From the NCBI GenBank assembly GCA_047602645.1, contig JASGGU010000002.1, positions 104,206 through 168,205 on the forward strand: a stretch of 64,000 nt of DNA, in the 5' to 3' direction. Position numbers and translations under genes: made by a program. Position 1 is the stretch's first letter; every line of letters starts with the position of its first letter. Under the pieces are notes generated by a model. It searched no databases. It was not told where the DNA came from and was given only the letters and a program-made list of their open reading frames with translations. Positions 34,912 through 42,711 of this stretch are shown here, in pieces. The stretch comes from JAEYFP01 sp047602645 (GTDB lineage Bacteria; Bacillota; Clostridia; Lachnospirales; Lachnospiraceae).

Positions 34912-35895
34912 ATGAATCCTTACATAGGACATGATGCACAGTATTATGGTGTGGAGGAACACCGTCTGATCGGCGGAAAAGGGGACGGCATGCGGCTGAT
35001 GGAGGTCAATAACGGAAAAGGGCTGGAGCTTGTGGTATCCTTAGACCGTGCCGCGGATATTTCGAGATTGAAATTTAAGGGAATCAATATGAGCTATTTT
35101 TCTCCGTGCGGCTATGTTGCGCCGGCATATTATGAAGGAACAGAGAATAACTGGCTGAAATCCTTTACGGCAGGATTTTTGACGACATGCGGCCTTGAGG
35201 CCGTCGGCACTCCGTGCACCGATCTGGGAGAACGGCTGCCGCTGCACGGTACAATCGGAAATTTGCCGGCGGAGCAGGCTTATTGGACAAAGGAGGGGGA
35301 TTCACTCATCGTCCGCGCGCTTGTCAAGGATGAAGGAATTTTTGCACGTAAATGGAGGCTGCACCGTGAAATTCGTGTCAGTCTGACCCAAAATGAGTTT
35401 GTGATTACAGATACGCTTGAAAATGCCGGAAGCAAAACCGAGCCGATGGAAATTTTATATCATATGAATATGGGCTATCCTCTTTTGGATGAAGACAGTA
35501 TTGTTACGATTCCGGCAGAGAGGGTAATCCCCAGAAACGAACATGCGGCGGCGGATCTTGAAAACTGGATGAAAATGGAGAAGCCGCAGGCGGATTATGA
35601 GGAACGCTGCTATTATCATGATTTCACAAAGCCGGGCAGGACAGAGCCGGCGATGGCTTCCATTGTTCAGCCGAAGCTTGGATGCGGACTGAAAATAGAG
35701 TATGACGCAAAGAAGCTGGATTGTTTTACGCAGTGGAAAATGATGGGCGTCCGTGATTATGCCCTTGGTTTGGAATGCGGGAACTGTTATCCCGACGGCC
35801 GTGATGTGATGCGCAGAAAGGGTCTGCTGAAATTCCTGGGGCCCGGTGAAAAACAGGTGTATCAGGTGAAGATTTCCATGCTGGAAATGAATTGA
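34912..35895 (+). CDS. DUF4432 aldose 1-epimerase-like protein
   Basis: 327-residue beta-sandwich protein of the galactose-mutarotase-like superfamily, DUF4432 group. Typical segments are R-A-A-D-I-S, L-P-L-H-G-T-I-G-N with a probable catalytic His, and Y-H-M-N-M-G-Y-P-L-L. A Glu in L-G-L-E-C-G-N-C-Y-P-D-G-R could be the base. AAAGGGG favours ATG34912. As last gene of the operon it probably interconverts anomers of the sugar before isomerisation. It ends 3 nt from a convergent gene, with no terminator visible between. Confidence 0.8.
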   Translation: MNPYIGHDAQYYGVEEHRLIGGKGDGMRLMEVNNGKGLELVVSLDRAADISRLKFKGINMSYFSPCGYVAPAYYEGTENNWLKSFTAGFLTTCGLEAVGTPCTDLGERLPLHGTIGNLPAEQAYWTKEGDSLIVRALVKDEGIFARKWRLHREIRVSLTQNEFVITDTLENAGSKTEPMEILYHMNMGYPLLDEDSIVTIPAERVIPRNEHAAADLENWMKMEKPQADYEERCYYHDFTKPGRTEPAMASIVQPKLGCGLKIEYDAKKLDCFTQWKMMGVRDYALGLECGNCYPDGRDVMRRKGLLKFLGPGEKQVYQVKISMLEMN

Positions 35896-35898
35896 CAC

Positions 35899-36771
35899 CT
35901 ATTTCAGATTTTTTATTACATAGCCCAGATATTCCTTTACGATGTTAATAGTTGTATAGGCGTAAAGCATACGGGTACCGACGACATCCTCTATTTCGTT
36001 GAATACCGGCTGTCCGTTATGATAGATGAAATCAATGCCGACAAGATCGGCTGGAAGCGCGGCACTGATCCTTTCGGTCAGGGCCGTTTCTTCTTTTGTC
36101 AGAATGTGCAAAGCAGCCGTGCCACCGAGAGAAAAGTTGGCGCGGATTTCGGTGCTTTGCGGCTGCAGATCAGCACCGGTGCGCATCATTCCGGCAATGA
36201 TCCTGCCGCCGAGGACGTAGACGCGCAGATCTTTTCCGATGTCGGAGGCGCATCGCTGGAAAACGAGCTCCGGGATCGTACCGTAATCTTTCTTCAGTTC
36301 GGACAGCGCCTGATATAATTCCTGCTCATTGAGAATCAGACCGACATGCATCCCGCCGTGGCCGCCTGCCGGCTTTAACACAAACGGATAGCCGAATTCC
36401 CGTGCGACTCTGCCGTCTGCGGGATTTTCCGGATATCTCGTGTCCATAAATGGGATGCCGTATTTCTTTAAATATTCGTAGGTATGCTGCTTATCGTTAC
36501 AAATCTCACAGACCTTTGCGCTGTTAAATACACGGATTCCCGCTTCCTCCAATGCATGCGAAAGCCGGGGAAAACGAGAACGGTTAATAATAAAATCCGG
36601 GTTTCCAAGTGACCCGGCAGATACATGCGCCGTCAGACGTTCATCAGTTGTAAGGAGAAGAGAGAGCGCGATGCATAGCCGTTTGCTTTCCTTCATAAAC
36701 AGCTCGATAAATCCCGTATTTCTGATTGCGTCATTCGGCTCGTAGAGCAGATATCCCTTCAGCGTGCACAT
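35899..36771 (-). CDS. ATP-grasp ligase, RimK-like (second of pair)
   Basis: 290-residue ATP-grasp protein. After an N-terminal pre-ATP domain comes the nucleotide-binding region F-V-L-K-P-A-G-G-H-G-G-M, then F-Q-R-C, R-V-Y-V-L-G-G as the RimK-type motif, and the Mg-binding D-F-I-Y-x6-F-N-E-I-E. RimK-like enzymes join a carboxylate to an amine via an acyl-phosphate. It overlaps the upstream ATP-grasp gene by 13 nt, so the two are translated together. The substrate is unknown; no precursor peptide gene is visible beside it. Confidence 0.8.
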   Translation of the reverse strand: MCTLKGYLLYEPNDAIRNTGFIELFMKESKRLCIALSLLLTTDERLTAHVSAGSLGNPDFIINRSRFPRLSHALEEAGIRVFNSAKVCEICNDKQHTYEYLKKYGIPFMDTRYPENPADGRVAREFGYPFVLKPAGGHGGMHVGLILNEQELYQALSELKKDYGTIPELVFQRCASDIGKDLRVYVLGGRIIAGMMRTGADLQPQSTEIRANFSLGGTAALHILTKEETALTERISAALPADLVGIDFIYHNGQPVFNEIEDVVGTRMLYAYTTINIVKEYLGYVIKNLK

Positions 36772-37655
36772 CGATCCAACTCCTTGTCAATATAGGTCAT
36801 GATTGCGTCAGCCACATTAATCCCGGTGCAGTCAAAAATATTTTTAAAGTGGGAATTGGAATTGACTTCACAGAGAATCGGTTCGTCATGTTCGCCGAAT
36901 AGGATGTCCACACCGGCAAAATCAAGGCGCAGTTCCCTGCATACCTCCTGCGCAAGCCGGATTTGATCTGCTGACGGTTCATAGGGCTTCATGGAGCCGC
37001 CGTTCGTAATATTTGCCCGAAAATCATGCTCATTATAACGGAGCATGGAGGTGACATGTTTTCCACCGACGATATGGAGCCGGATATCCCTGCCCGTACT
37101 TGTGTGAATATACTCCTGAAACAAAAATGCATTGCCGGCATTCTGTGACAGGATAGCAGCAGTCTCACTGCGGGAATGCGTCAGATAGACCTGCATACCG
37201 AAGGAACCGAAGCATTCCTTGATGACAAACGGGTAGGAGAGCTCTTGTTCTACAGAAGAAAGAAACGCAAAATCCGTATAGCCGATATTCGGATAGGTCA
37301 TCGGGGCAAGATAGGTGCGCGGCATTTTGACGATGCCTGCAAGCCGGACAGCGCTCAGTGACTTGTCATCGCAGGCTTCGATCGCATCCGCACAGTTAAA
37401 AAGACGAAGTCCCGTTTTTTCGAGCGCACGCGCAAGCCGGATATCCTTATCCCAGAATAGGACAAAATCCGGAGTCTGCTCCGCATGTCCTGCGGATATC
37501 ATTTGGCCGCTGTCTGCGCGGAAGAGAAAATCTGCGTTTGTTTTGGGTAAAAGGCGAATCTGCTGTTTTTGCGCCGCCTTTATCAGCCATTGATACAGCT
37601 CCTGAAATTTTGCGGTATTTAAAAATTGATTAACAATGAACCATCCCGTACGCAT
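36759..37655 (-). CDS. ATP-grasp ligase, RimK-like (first of pair)
   Basis: 298-residue ATP-grasp protein related to its downstream neighbour. P-F-V-I-K-E-C-F-G-S-F-G is the ATP-binding loop, F-Q-E-Y-I the hinge, D-I-R-L-H-I-V-G-G the RimK motif, and D-I-L-F-x9-C-E-V-N-S-N the metal-binding end. I start it at the CAT complement 37653-37655 because AGAGG lies just upstream on that strand; a longer frame to 37802 has no SD. Divergent from the DUF2752 gene, so their promoters share the 76-nt gap. Product unknown. Confidence 0.8.
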   Translation of the reverse strand: MRTGWFIVNQFLNTAKFQELYQWLIKAAQKQQIRLLPKTNADFLFRADSGQMISAGHAEQTPDFVLFWDKDIRLARALEKTGLRLFNCADAIEACDDKSLSAVRLAGIVKMPRTYLAPMTYPNIGYTDFAFLSSVEQELSYPFVIKECFGSFGMQVYLTHSRSETAAILSQNAGNAFLFQEYIHTSTGRDIRLHIVGGKHVTSMLRYNEHDFRANITNGGSMKPYEPSADQIRLAQEVCRELRLDFAGVDILFGEHDEPILCEVNSNSHFKNIFDCTGINVADAIMTYIDKELDRCAR

Positions 37656-37731
37656 ATACTTCAAACCTCTTTTCTTATTGCATTTGCGGCCACTTTCGTT
37701 ATATTCTATAAAAAGAACGGGAGGTGCCGCT

Positions 37732-38181
37732 TTGAGAGAGAAAATTAAAAAAGCTGCGGGGAGAATGAAAAATGACTTGCGAAGAATGGGTTTCCTCATC
37801 ACAGCTATTCTGCTTTATTTATTTGTCATGAACATGCTGCCCGGAGGCATCTGTCTGATTAAACGGCTGACGGGCATTCCGTGTCCGGGGTGCGGGATGA
37901 CCAGGGCATTTTTTTACTTGTTCACAGGTAACTGGCTTTTGTCCTTTCGGATGCATCCGCTGGCGATCGCATGGGCGGCATTTGCACTGTACCTTGTGAT
38001 TATGCGTTATTGGTGCGGAAAAAGGCCGAAAGGAATACTGCCGATTCTGATACTCTTGTGCACCGCGATGTTTGGCGTTTACCTTTACCGGATGATCACG
38101 ATATTTCCAAACCGGGAGCCGATGACCTATGGATCGTCTGGAATTATTTATCATCTGCTTCCTTTTTTCGGAACCCGATGA
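37732..38181 (+). CDS. DUF2752 membrane protein (first copy)
   Basis: 149-residue protein with three predicted helices and the DUF2752 motif C-P-G-C-G-M-T-R-A. The function of the family is unknown; the paired Cys suggests metal or redox chemistry at the membrane. TTG37732 is chosen because GGGAGGTG lies 6 nt upstream; the in-frame ATG at 37636 lies inside the divergent gene and has no SD. A second DUF2752 gene lies 750 nt downstream, separated by a DUF4190 gene. Confidence 0.8.
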   Translation: MREKIKKAAGRMKNDLRRMGFLITAILLYLFVMNMLPGGICLIKRLTGIPCPGCGMTRAFFYLFTGNWLLSFRMHPLAIAWAAFALYLVIMRYWCGKRPKGILPILILLCTAMFGVYLYRMITIFPNREPMTYGSSGIIYHLLPFFGTR

Positions 38182-38234
38182 TAAGCGGTCTGCCGATATT
38201 GTAGCACAGTCCGGGAGGTATTTCTATACATTAC

Positions 38235-38302
38235 CTTGTAACTGCTCACACAGTAACAAGAATTTATTTGGAAAAGATGCAGCGGTATGATATAATATCA
38301 TA
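38235..38302 (+). promoter_or_regulatory. Promoter with palindromic -10 region before DUF4190 gene
   Basis: TTGGAA (38268-38273), 17-nt spacer, TATAAT (38291-38296). The -10 lies inside the palindrome TATGATAT-a-ATATCATA (38286-38302), a possible repressor site. Upstream, CTTGTAACTG (38235-38244) and CAGTAACAAG (38251-38260) form a near-perfect hairpin that may end the first DUF2752 transcript. Confidence 0.6.
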
Positions 38303-38393
38303 TAGCGTTATTTTTATGTGATATGCGATAGAGTTCCTGCAAATTTTCTGGCGCATAAAAATAATAAGATGCACAACTCGCGGAATTGTATCT

Positions 38394-38453
38394 TGCCGTA
38401 CGCGGCACCGCTCGTGTGCAAAGAGTCTGCAGGCAGACTCTTTATATAGGAGG
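38394..38453 (+). promoter_or_regulatory. Structured 5' leader with hairpin before the SD
   Basis: TGCCG/CGGCA (38394-38407) is a small hairpin. AAAGAGTCTG (38420-38429) pairs perfectly with CAGACTCTTT (38434-38443) around CAGG. The AGGAGG ribosome binding site begins 4 nt later. The leader is ~155 nt, long for a single small gene, so post-transcriptional control is possible. Confidence 0.5.
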
Positions 38454-38459
38454 AAAAGT

Positions 38460-38924
38460 ATGGACGAAAATGAAATGAAGGTAAATGAAATACCCGCAGA
38501 GAAAGATACACCGGCAGAGAACATACCGGTACAGGATACGGAAAATACCTATTCACAGGAGGTACTGCCTACAAATGTGCAGCCTGTGCCGCAGTACAAT
38601 TACCAGCAGCCGGTTGATACGGAACCTCCGGTATCGGGCGGAAATATCGGATTTTCCATTACTTCACTGGTGTGCGGTATTTTATCTATTCTTTGCTGCT
38701 GTGCGTGGTATTTATCCATTATCCTTGCAGTGGTTGCGATTGTATTTGGTATTCTCAGCCTTAAGAAAAATGCAGACGGAAGAACTATGGCGATAGCCGG
38801 TTTAATTACCGGGGGGCTCGGATTGGTGCTTTCTATTATCGTATTGGTTCTTGTTCTGGTAGGTTCTGCAGTCGGTGACAGCAGCATCATTTATCAGGAT
38901 TTTATAGAATCTCTGGATTTGTAG
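38460..38924 (+). CDS. DUF4190 domain membrane protein
   Basis: 154-residue protein. A Glu/Pro/Gln/Tyr-rich, probably disordered cytoplasmic or surface N-terminal part (~60 residues) precedes two adjoining hydrophobic helices. These have the DUF4190 pattern: S-I-T-S-L-V-C-G-I-L-S-I-L then G-I-L-S-L-K-K-N-A-D-G-R-T-M-A-I-A-G-L. SD AGGAGG lies 6 nt before ATG38460. Function unknown; the two flanking DUF2752 genes suggest a common role. Confidence 0.85.
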   Translation: MDENEMKVNEIPAEKDTPAENIPVQDTENTYSQEVLPTNVQPVPQYNYQQPVDTEPPVSGGNIGFSITSLVCGILSILCCCAWYLSIILAVVAIVFGILSLKKNADGRTMAIAGLITGGLGLVLSIIVLVLVLVGSAVGDSSIIYQDFIESLDL

Positions 38925-38933
38925 AATGAGAAT

Positions 38934-39353
38934 ATGAGGAATGACAATACAGACAGACTTTTTTATGCCTGCGGCAAAGTTCTGTTTTTTATCGGTGTTG
39001 TAACCGTACTGCTTGGCGCGTTTGGGGGCTTGAATTGGCTGCTTCAGCTTGACGGATGTGTTTTTAGACGTGTAACAGGGGTCTATTGTCCGGGCTGCGG
39101 AGGTACGAGAGCATTTTTCGCCCTATTGAGGCTTGAGCCTGTAAAAAGCTTCCTCTATCATCCCGCAGTGATTTATTTTGCAGTCCTATACTTGGTTTTT
39201 ATGGGAAAGATGTTCCTTCTGAAGCATTTTGAAATCGGTACGGAGCGGGAGGGGCGGTTGGTTCTGTTCATTCTAATCGGTGCCGGTCTCATTCTTGTCC
39301 AGTGGTTCGTAAAGCTGGCCGGCCAGCTCGTCTTTCATATTACCTGGATATAA
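38934..39353 (+). CDS. DUF2752 membrane protein (second copy)
   Basis: 139 residues with three hydrophobic helices and the motif C-P-G-C-G-G-T-R-A-F, the same C-P-G-C-G-x-T-R-A core as the copy at 37732. It follows the DUF4190 gene by 9 nt and is likely cotranscribed. The two copies are clearly different in sequence outside the motif, so they are not a recent duplication. Confidence 0.85.
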   Translation: MRNDNTDRLFYACGKVLFFIGVVTVLLGAFGGLNWLLQLDGCVFRRVTGVYCPGCGGTRAFFALLRLEPVKSFLYHPAVIYFAVLYLVFMGKMFLLKHFEIGTEREGRLVLFILIGAGLILVQWFVKLAGQLVFHITWI

Positions 39354-39423
39354 GGTCATTTACAGCTTAAAATCTGGTGTCAGAGAATTGCAGTTGAATC
39401 GGTGTAAATAAAGGAGGATCCAT

Positions 39424-39801
39424 ATGAATTTTAAAATGGTACATGAAAACTATAATGTTTATGATTTGAATAAATCCTTGGATTTTTATAAGGAAGCTTT
39501 GGGGCTTACGGAAAAGAGCAGAAAAGTTGCAGCAGACGGCTCCTTTATCATTGTTTATGTAGGAAATGATACAACGGATTACCTGTTGGAGCTGACCTGG
39601 ATGAGAGATATGGATCGCCCATATAATCTGGGAGACCGTGAATTTCATCTGGCATTTGAAACAGATGATTTTAAAGCGGCACATGAAAAGCATGAGAAAA
39701 TGGGATGTATTTGTTATGAAAACCCCGAAATGGGTATTTATTTTATCATAGACCCGGATGGTTATTGGTTGGAAGTCATTCCGGCAAAAACAACTTGTTA
39801 A
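39424..39801 (+). CDS. Glyoxalase I-fold protein (lactoylglutathione lyase-like)
   Basis: 125-residue vicinal-oxygen-chelate protein. The first beta-alpha-beta unit begins M-V-H-E-N-Y-N-V, with S-L-D-F-Y. Metal-ligand candidates are the N-terminal His, an internal Glu in L-L-E-L, a His in F-H-L-A-F-E, and Glu in W-L-E-V-I-P. The pattern D-P-D-G-Y-W-L-E-V-I-P is typical of GloA. It would detoxify methylglyoxal, although clostridia lack glutathione, so another thiol or substrate is likely. SD AAAGGAGG precedes it. Confidence 0.82.
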   Translation: MNFKMVHENYNVYDLNKSLDFYKEALGLTEKSRKVAADGSFIIVYVGNDTTDYLLELTWMRDMDRPYNLGDREFHLAFETDDFKAAHEKHEKMGCICYENPEMGIYFIIDPDGYWLEVIPAKTTC

Positions 39802-39815
39802 TAAGCGACTATTAC

Positions 39816-39853
39816 GAAAGTGCAGAATTGATATCGATCGATTCTGCACTTTC
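39816..39853. terminator. Bidirectional terminator-like hairpin between convergent genes
   Basis: GAAAGTGCAGAAT (39816-39828) and ATTCTGCACTTTC (39841-39853) pair perfectly over 13 bp. There is no T tract on either side. It stands between the stops of two convergent genes. Confidence 0.65.
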
Positions 39854-39891
39854 ATAGTGACAGCTATGTATGCATGAAGCCGTGCCCGGTT

Positions 39892-40752
39892 TTATCCGGA
39901 ATACCGGCCGGAGGCTCCGCAGGGGAGGATTAAGCCATTTTCCCTGACCGGAAGTCCGATTTCACCGGCTTCCACGTGCCCGCCGAATTTTGAGGTGATT
40001 GCTGTGTTCATCATATATGCGAGCACGGCGGGCTGAAGCCCTGTTGTATAAGAGTTAATCAAAAAAAACAGCGGTTTGTCCGATAGGAGCTGAGTGCACA
40101 GCTCAATAAACGGAAAGATAGAGTCTTCGATTTTCCAGATCTCTCCTTTCGGACCACGGCCGTAAGAGGGGGGATCCATGATGATTGCATCATATTTGCT
40201 TCCGCGTCGGATTTCCCGCTCTGCAAATTTTACACAGTCGTCCACAAGCCAGCGAATAGGAGCGGCTTCCAGACCGCTGCTTTTTGCGTTTTCCTTCGCC
40301 CATGAAACCATGCCCTTGGAGGCATCGACGTGTGTGACACTTGCTCCGGCTGCCGCAGCGGAAAGCGTCGCGCCGCCTGTATAGGCAAATAGATTCAAAA
40401 CCTTGACGGGCTGTTTTGCAGAGGCGATTTTTTCGGAAAACCAGTCCCAGTTTGCCGCCTGTTCGGGAAACAGTCCGGTGTGCTTGAAGCTAAAGGGCTT
40501 TAACTGAAAGGTGAGCGTCTTATAGCGGATACTCCACTGCTCGGGCAAATCAAAGAATTCCCATTCGCCGCCGCCTTTTGCACTTCTATGATAATGTCCG
40601 TTGATGGATTTCCATCTCGGATTTGTTTTCTTTGTATTCCAAATGACCTGCGGATCGGGCCGCACTAACAGATAGCTTCCCCACCGTTCGAGCTTTTCCC
40701 CCGTACTCGTGTCCAAAACTTCATAATCCTTCCATTGATCAGCAATCCACAT
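39892..40752 (-). CDS. RlmI-like class I SAM methyltransferase
   Basis: 286-residue methyltransferase. SAM site V-L-N-L-F-A-Y-T-G-G-A-T-L, acidic ribose-binding strand T-H-V-D-A-S-K-G and catalytic motif M-D-P-P-S-Y-G are typical of 23S rRNA m5C methyltransferases of the RlmI/RlmK group. The usual N-terminal PUA domain is replaced by a short beta-rich region (about residues 1-90), as in the PUA-less clostridial relatives. On the minus strand, AGGAGG precedes the ATG by a normal distance. rRNA is the likely but unproven substrate. Confidence 0.82.
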   Translation of the reverse strand: MWIADQWKDYEVLDTSTGEKLERWGSYLLVRPDPQVIWNTKKTNPRWKSINGHYHRSAKGGGEWEFFDLPEQWSIRYKTLTFQLKPFSFKHTGLFPEQAANWDWFSEKIASAKQPVKVLNLFAYTGGATLSAAAAGASVTHVDASKGMVSWAKENAKSSGLEAAPIRWLVDDCVKFAEREIRRGSKYDAIIMDPPSYGRGPKGEIWKIEDSIFPFIELCTQLLSDKPLFFLINSYTTGLQPAVLAYMMNTAITSKFGGHVEAGEIGLPVRENGLILPCGASGRYSG

Positions 40753-40831
40753 GCTGTTTTCCTCCTGTCGACCGATTCTATAAAAATTATATATAGAATA
40801 TACACTAATATGGGAGAGTACGCAAATATTA

Positions 40832-40934
40832 TTGACGCAGTATACTTCTTCATATTATAATTACGATGCTGTTCACTCCGTTCTCAGCAACGCATGATTT
40901 CTGCATGTAAATTCGCTCCGCGAAGCAGAAATCA
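40832..40934 (+). promoter_or_regulatory. EamA gene promoter and hairpin leader
   Basis: TTGACG (40832-40837), 18-nt spacer, TATAAT (40856-40861). The ~185-nt leader contains TGATTTCTGC (40895-40904) / GCAGAAATCA (40925-40934), a perfect 10-bp stem with a 20-nt loop. The GCTGTT / AACAGC pair flanking it (around 40868 and 40963) could close a larger fold. No known riboswitch is recognised. Confidence 0.55.
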
Positions 40935-41052
40935 TTTCTTGAATCACGTTCTTACGTAGCTTAACAGCAATTTCATTACCGTTATGCCGGTGTGGGAAAA
41001 GTATTTTCTTCTTAAAATTAAGGAGTGGGAGATCGGAAAGCAGGGGTGCAAA

Positions 41053-41949
41053 ATGAATACAAAGGTAGCGAGTGGGAGCATCATTTTAGCGGGAATTTTG
41101 TGGGGAACAATGGGATTGTTCGTACGAGGACTTTCGGCGGATCATTTTACATCCATGGAAATCGTGGCACTGCGTGTGTTGGGTGCGCTGCTTCTTGTGA
41201 CTGTCATAATCCTTTTTTATAATAGGAAGCTGTTTGAAATTCGTATGCGGGATTGCTGGTGTTTTGCCGGTACGGGCATTTTCAGTCTTACGTTCTTTAA
41301 TTTATGCTATTTTCAGACGATTATTATGACATCGATGTCGGTAGCGGCAATTCTTTTATATACAGCCCCGATCATCGTCGTGCTGCTCTCGGCGGTATTG
41401 TTTAAAGAGAAACTCAATCGAAAGAAAATAGGTGCGATGCTTCTGGCGTTTCTTGGCTGTGTATGCGTGACGGGCATTATCGGCGGTGAAGGACTGACGA
41501 TTTCCCCGACGGGGATTCTGATCGGACTGGGCTCCGGACTGGGCTACGCACTATACAGTATTTTTGGCCGCTACGCAATTGAGCGCGGCTATGAGTCACT
41601 TACAATCAGCTTCTATACGTTTTTGTTCGCATCTGTCGGCACAATATTTTTGATTCCTGTGAGGGAGACTGCATCAAAGCTTATCCATGGCGATGCGGGG
41701 AGAAATCTGCTTCTTGTTTTCGGTATCGCGCTGATCGCTACGGTACTGCCTTATATTCTGTATACAATCGGTCTTTCTCATGTGGAAAACGGAAAGGCTT
41801 CCATTATGGCTTCGATCGAACCGGTCGTTGCAACACTGCTGGGCATTTTTGTCTTTGGAGAAAATCTGACTGCTGCAGGAACAGTCGGTATGATACTTGT
41901 GCTCGCGGCAATTATGATGCTCAACCGCTGCAGTTCTTCCTTAGGCTAA
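41053..41949 (+). CDS. EamA/DMT-family transporter
   Basis: 298-residue drug/metabolite transporter with ten predicted helices in two homologous EamA halves. The first starts G-I-L-W-G-T-M-G-L-F-V-R; the second has G-L-G-S-G-L-G-Y-A-L-Y-S and ends E-P-V-V-A-T-L-L-G. E-P-V-A-T near the C-terminus is the family signature. GCAGGGG lies before ATG41053; an upstream in-frame ATG (40984) has no SD. Probably exports amino acids or other metabolites; the substrate is open. Confidence 0.9.
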   Translation: MNTKVASGSIILAGILWGTMGLFVRGLSADHFTSMEIVALRVLGALLLVTVIILFYNRKLFEIRMRDCWCFAGTGIFSLTFFNLCYFQTIIMTSMSVAAILLYTAPIIVVLLSAVLFKEKLNRKKIGAMLLAFLGCVCVTGIIGGEGLTISPTGILIGLGSGLGYALYSIFGRYAIERGYESLTISFYTFLFASVGTIFLIPVRETASKLIHGDAGRNLLLVFGIALIATVLPYILYTIGLSHVENGKASIMASIEPVVATLLGIFVFGENLTAAGTVGMILVLAAIMMLNRCSSSLG

Positions 41950-42060
41950 GCGGCTATCGGCCAAATGACCTTGCGGCTACTAGATATAGTAGAGATACAG
42001 ACAGTTTATCGCAAGGATAAAAATTGTTTGAAAAAAAATGCAATTTGCTTTAAATTTCAC

Positions 42061-42089
42061 TTGAAATATGGCGATTTGTCGTGTATACT
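42061..42089 (+). promoter_or_regulatory. Main promoter of the ribosomal superoperon
   Basis: TTGAAA (42061-42066), 17-nt spacer, TATACT (42084-42089): 5/6 matches each. It sits 247 nt before rpsJ with no other gene between, so it should drive the S10 operon. Confidence 0.8.
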
Positions 42090-42095
42090 AAATTT

Positions 42096-42335
42096 TGCTG
42101 TGACATTGATAGCGTAGAAGCGTGAGGTTGCTGGGATTATCTCAGGTTTTCCGTGGAGCGAATGTCATGTTAGGAAACTGGCGACAAGTCACTGTACGAA
42201 TTCATAAGTCTGTCAAATGGCAGAAACGACGTGTTGGAGCGTGGAATGAAAAATTTTACGACACACACGGGAGAGTGTACAGTCACCGCTTGTCGTACTT
42301 AGATCTAAAAGTGCGAAAAGGAGGCGACTTTTTTT
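42096..42335 (+). promoter_or_regulatory. Structured S10 operon leader
   Basis: A ~240-nt untranslated leader. CGACAAG (42182-42188) and ACTGTAC (42191-42197) can pair with CTTGTCG (42289-42295) and GTACAGT (42277-42283), giving a long stem with an internal loop that encloses ~80 nt. The SD AAAAGGAGG follows ~20 nt later. Ribosomal operons often carry such leaders for control by one of their proteins (L4 in E. coli). That role here is an inference, and I do not recognise the fold as a known Rfam family. Confidence 0.5.
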
Positions 42336-42653
42336 ATGGCAAATCAAGTAATGAGAATCACATTGAAGGCCTATGATCATCAATTAGTAGATGCATCAGC
42401 GAAAAAAATCATCGAAACTGTAAAGAAAAACGGATCTCAGGTGAGCGGACCGGTGCCCCTTCCTACGAAAAAGGAAGTTGTCACGATCTTAAGAGCGGTT
42501 CACAAGTACAAGGATTCCAGAGAACAGTTCGAACAGAGGACTCACAAGAGACTCATCGATATCATTACCCCGACCCAGAAGACAGTGGATTCATTGTCCA
42601 GACTGGAAATGCCGGCCGGTGTTTACATCGATATCAAAATGAAAAACAAATAA
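42336..42653 (+). CDS. rpsJ: 30S ribosomal protein S10
   Basis: 105 residues, full length. M-R-I-T-L-K-A-Y-D-H, G-P-V-P-L-P-T-K and H-K-R-L-I-D-I are the S10 signature blocks. First gene of the operon, behind SD AAAAGGAGG. It binds 16S rRNA in the 30S head and, with NusB, takes part in antitermination. Confidence 0.98.
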   Translation: MANQVMRITLKAYDHQLVDASAKKIIETVKKNGSQVSGPVPLPTKKEVVTILRAVHKYKDSREQFEQRTHKRLIDIITPTQKTVDSLSRLEMPAGVYIDIKMKNK

Positions 42654-42711
42654 GACCCCTACTAGTATGAACGCGGTTTGCGTTCCGCTGTAGCGAAAAC
42701 AGGAGGTAAAA

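Noticed and set aside
42122..42376. 84-codon frame over the S10 leader
   Set aside because: No SD, it overlaps the rpsJ start in another frame, and it follows the structured leader; best explained as non-coding.
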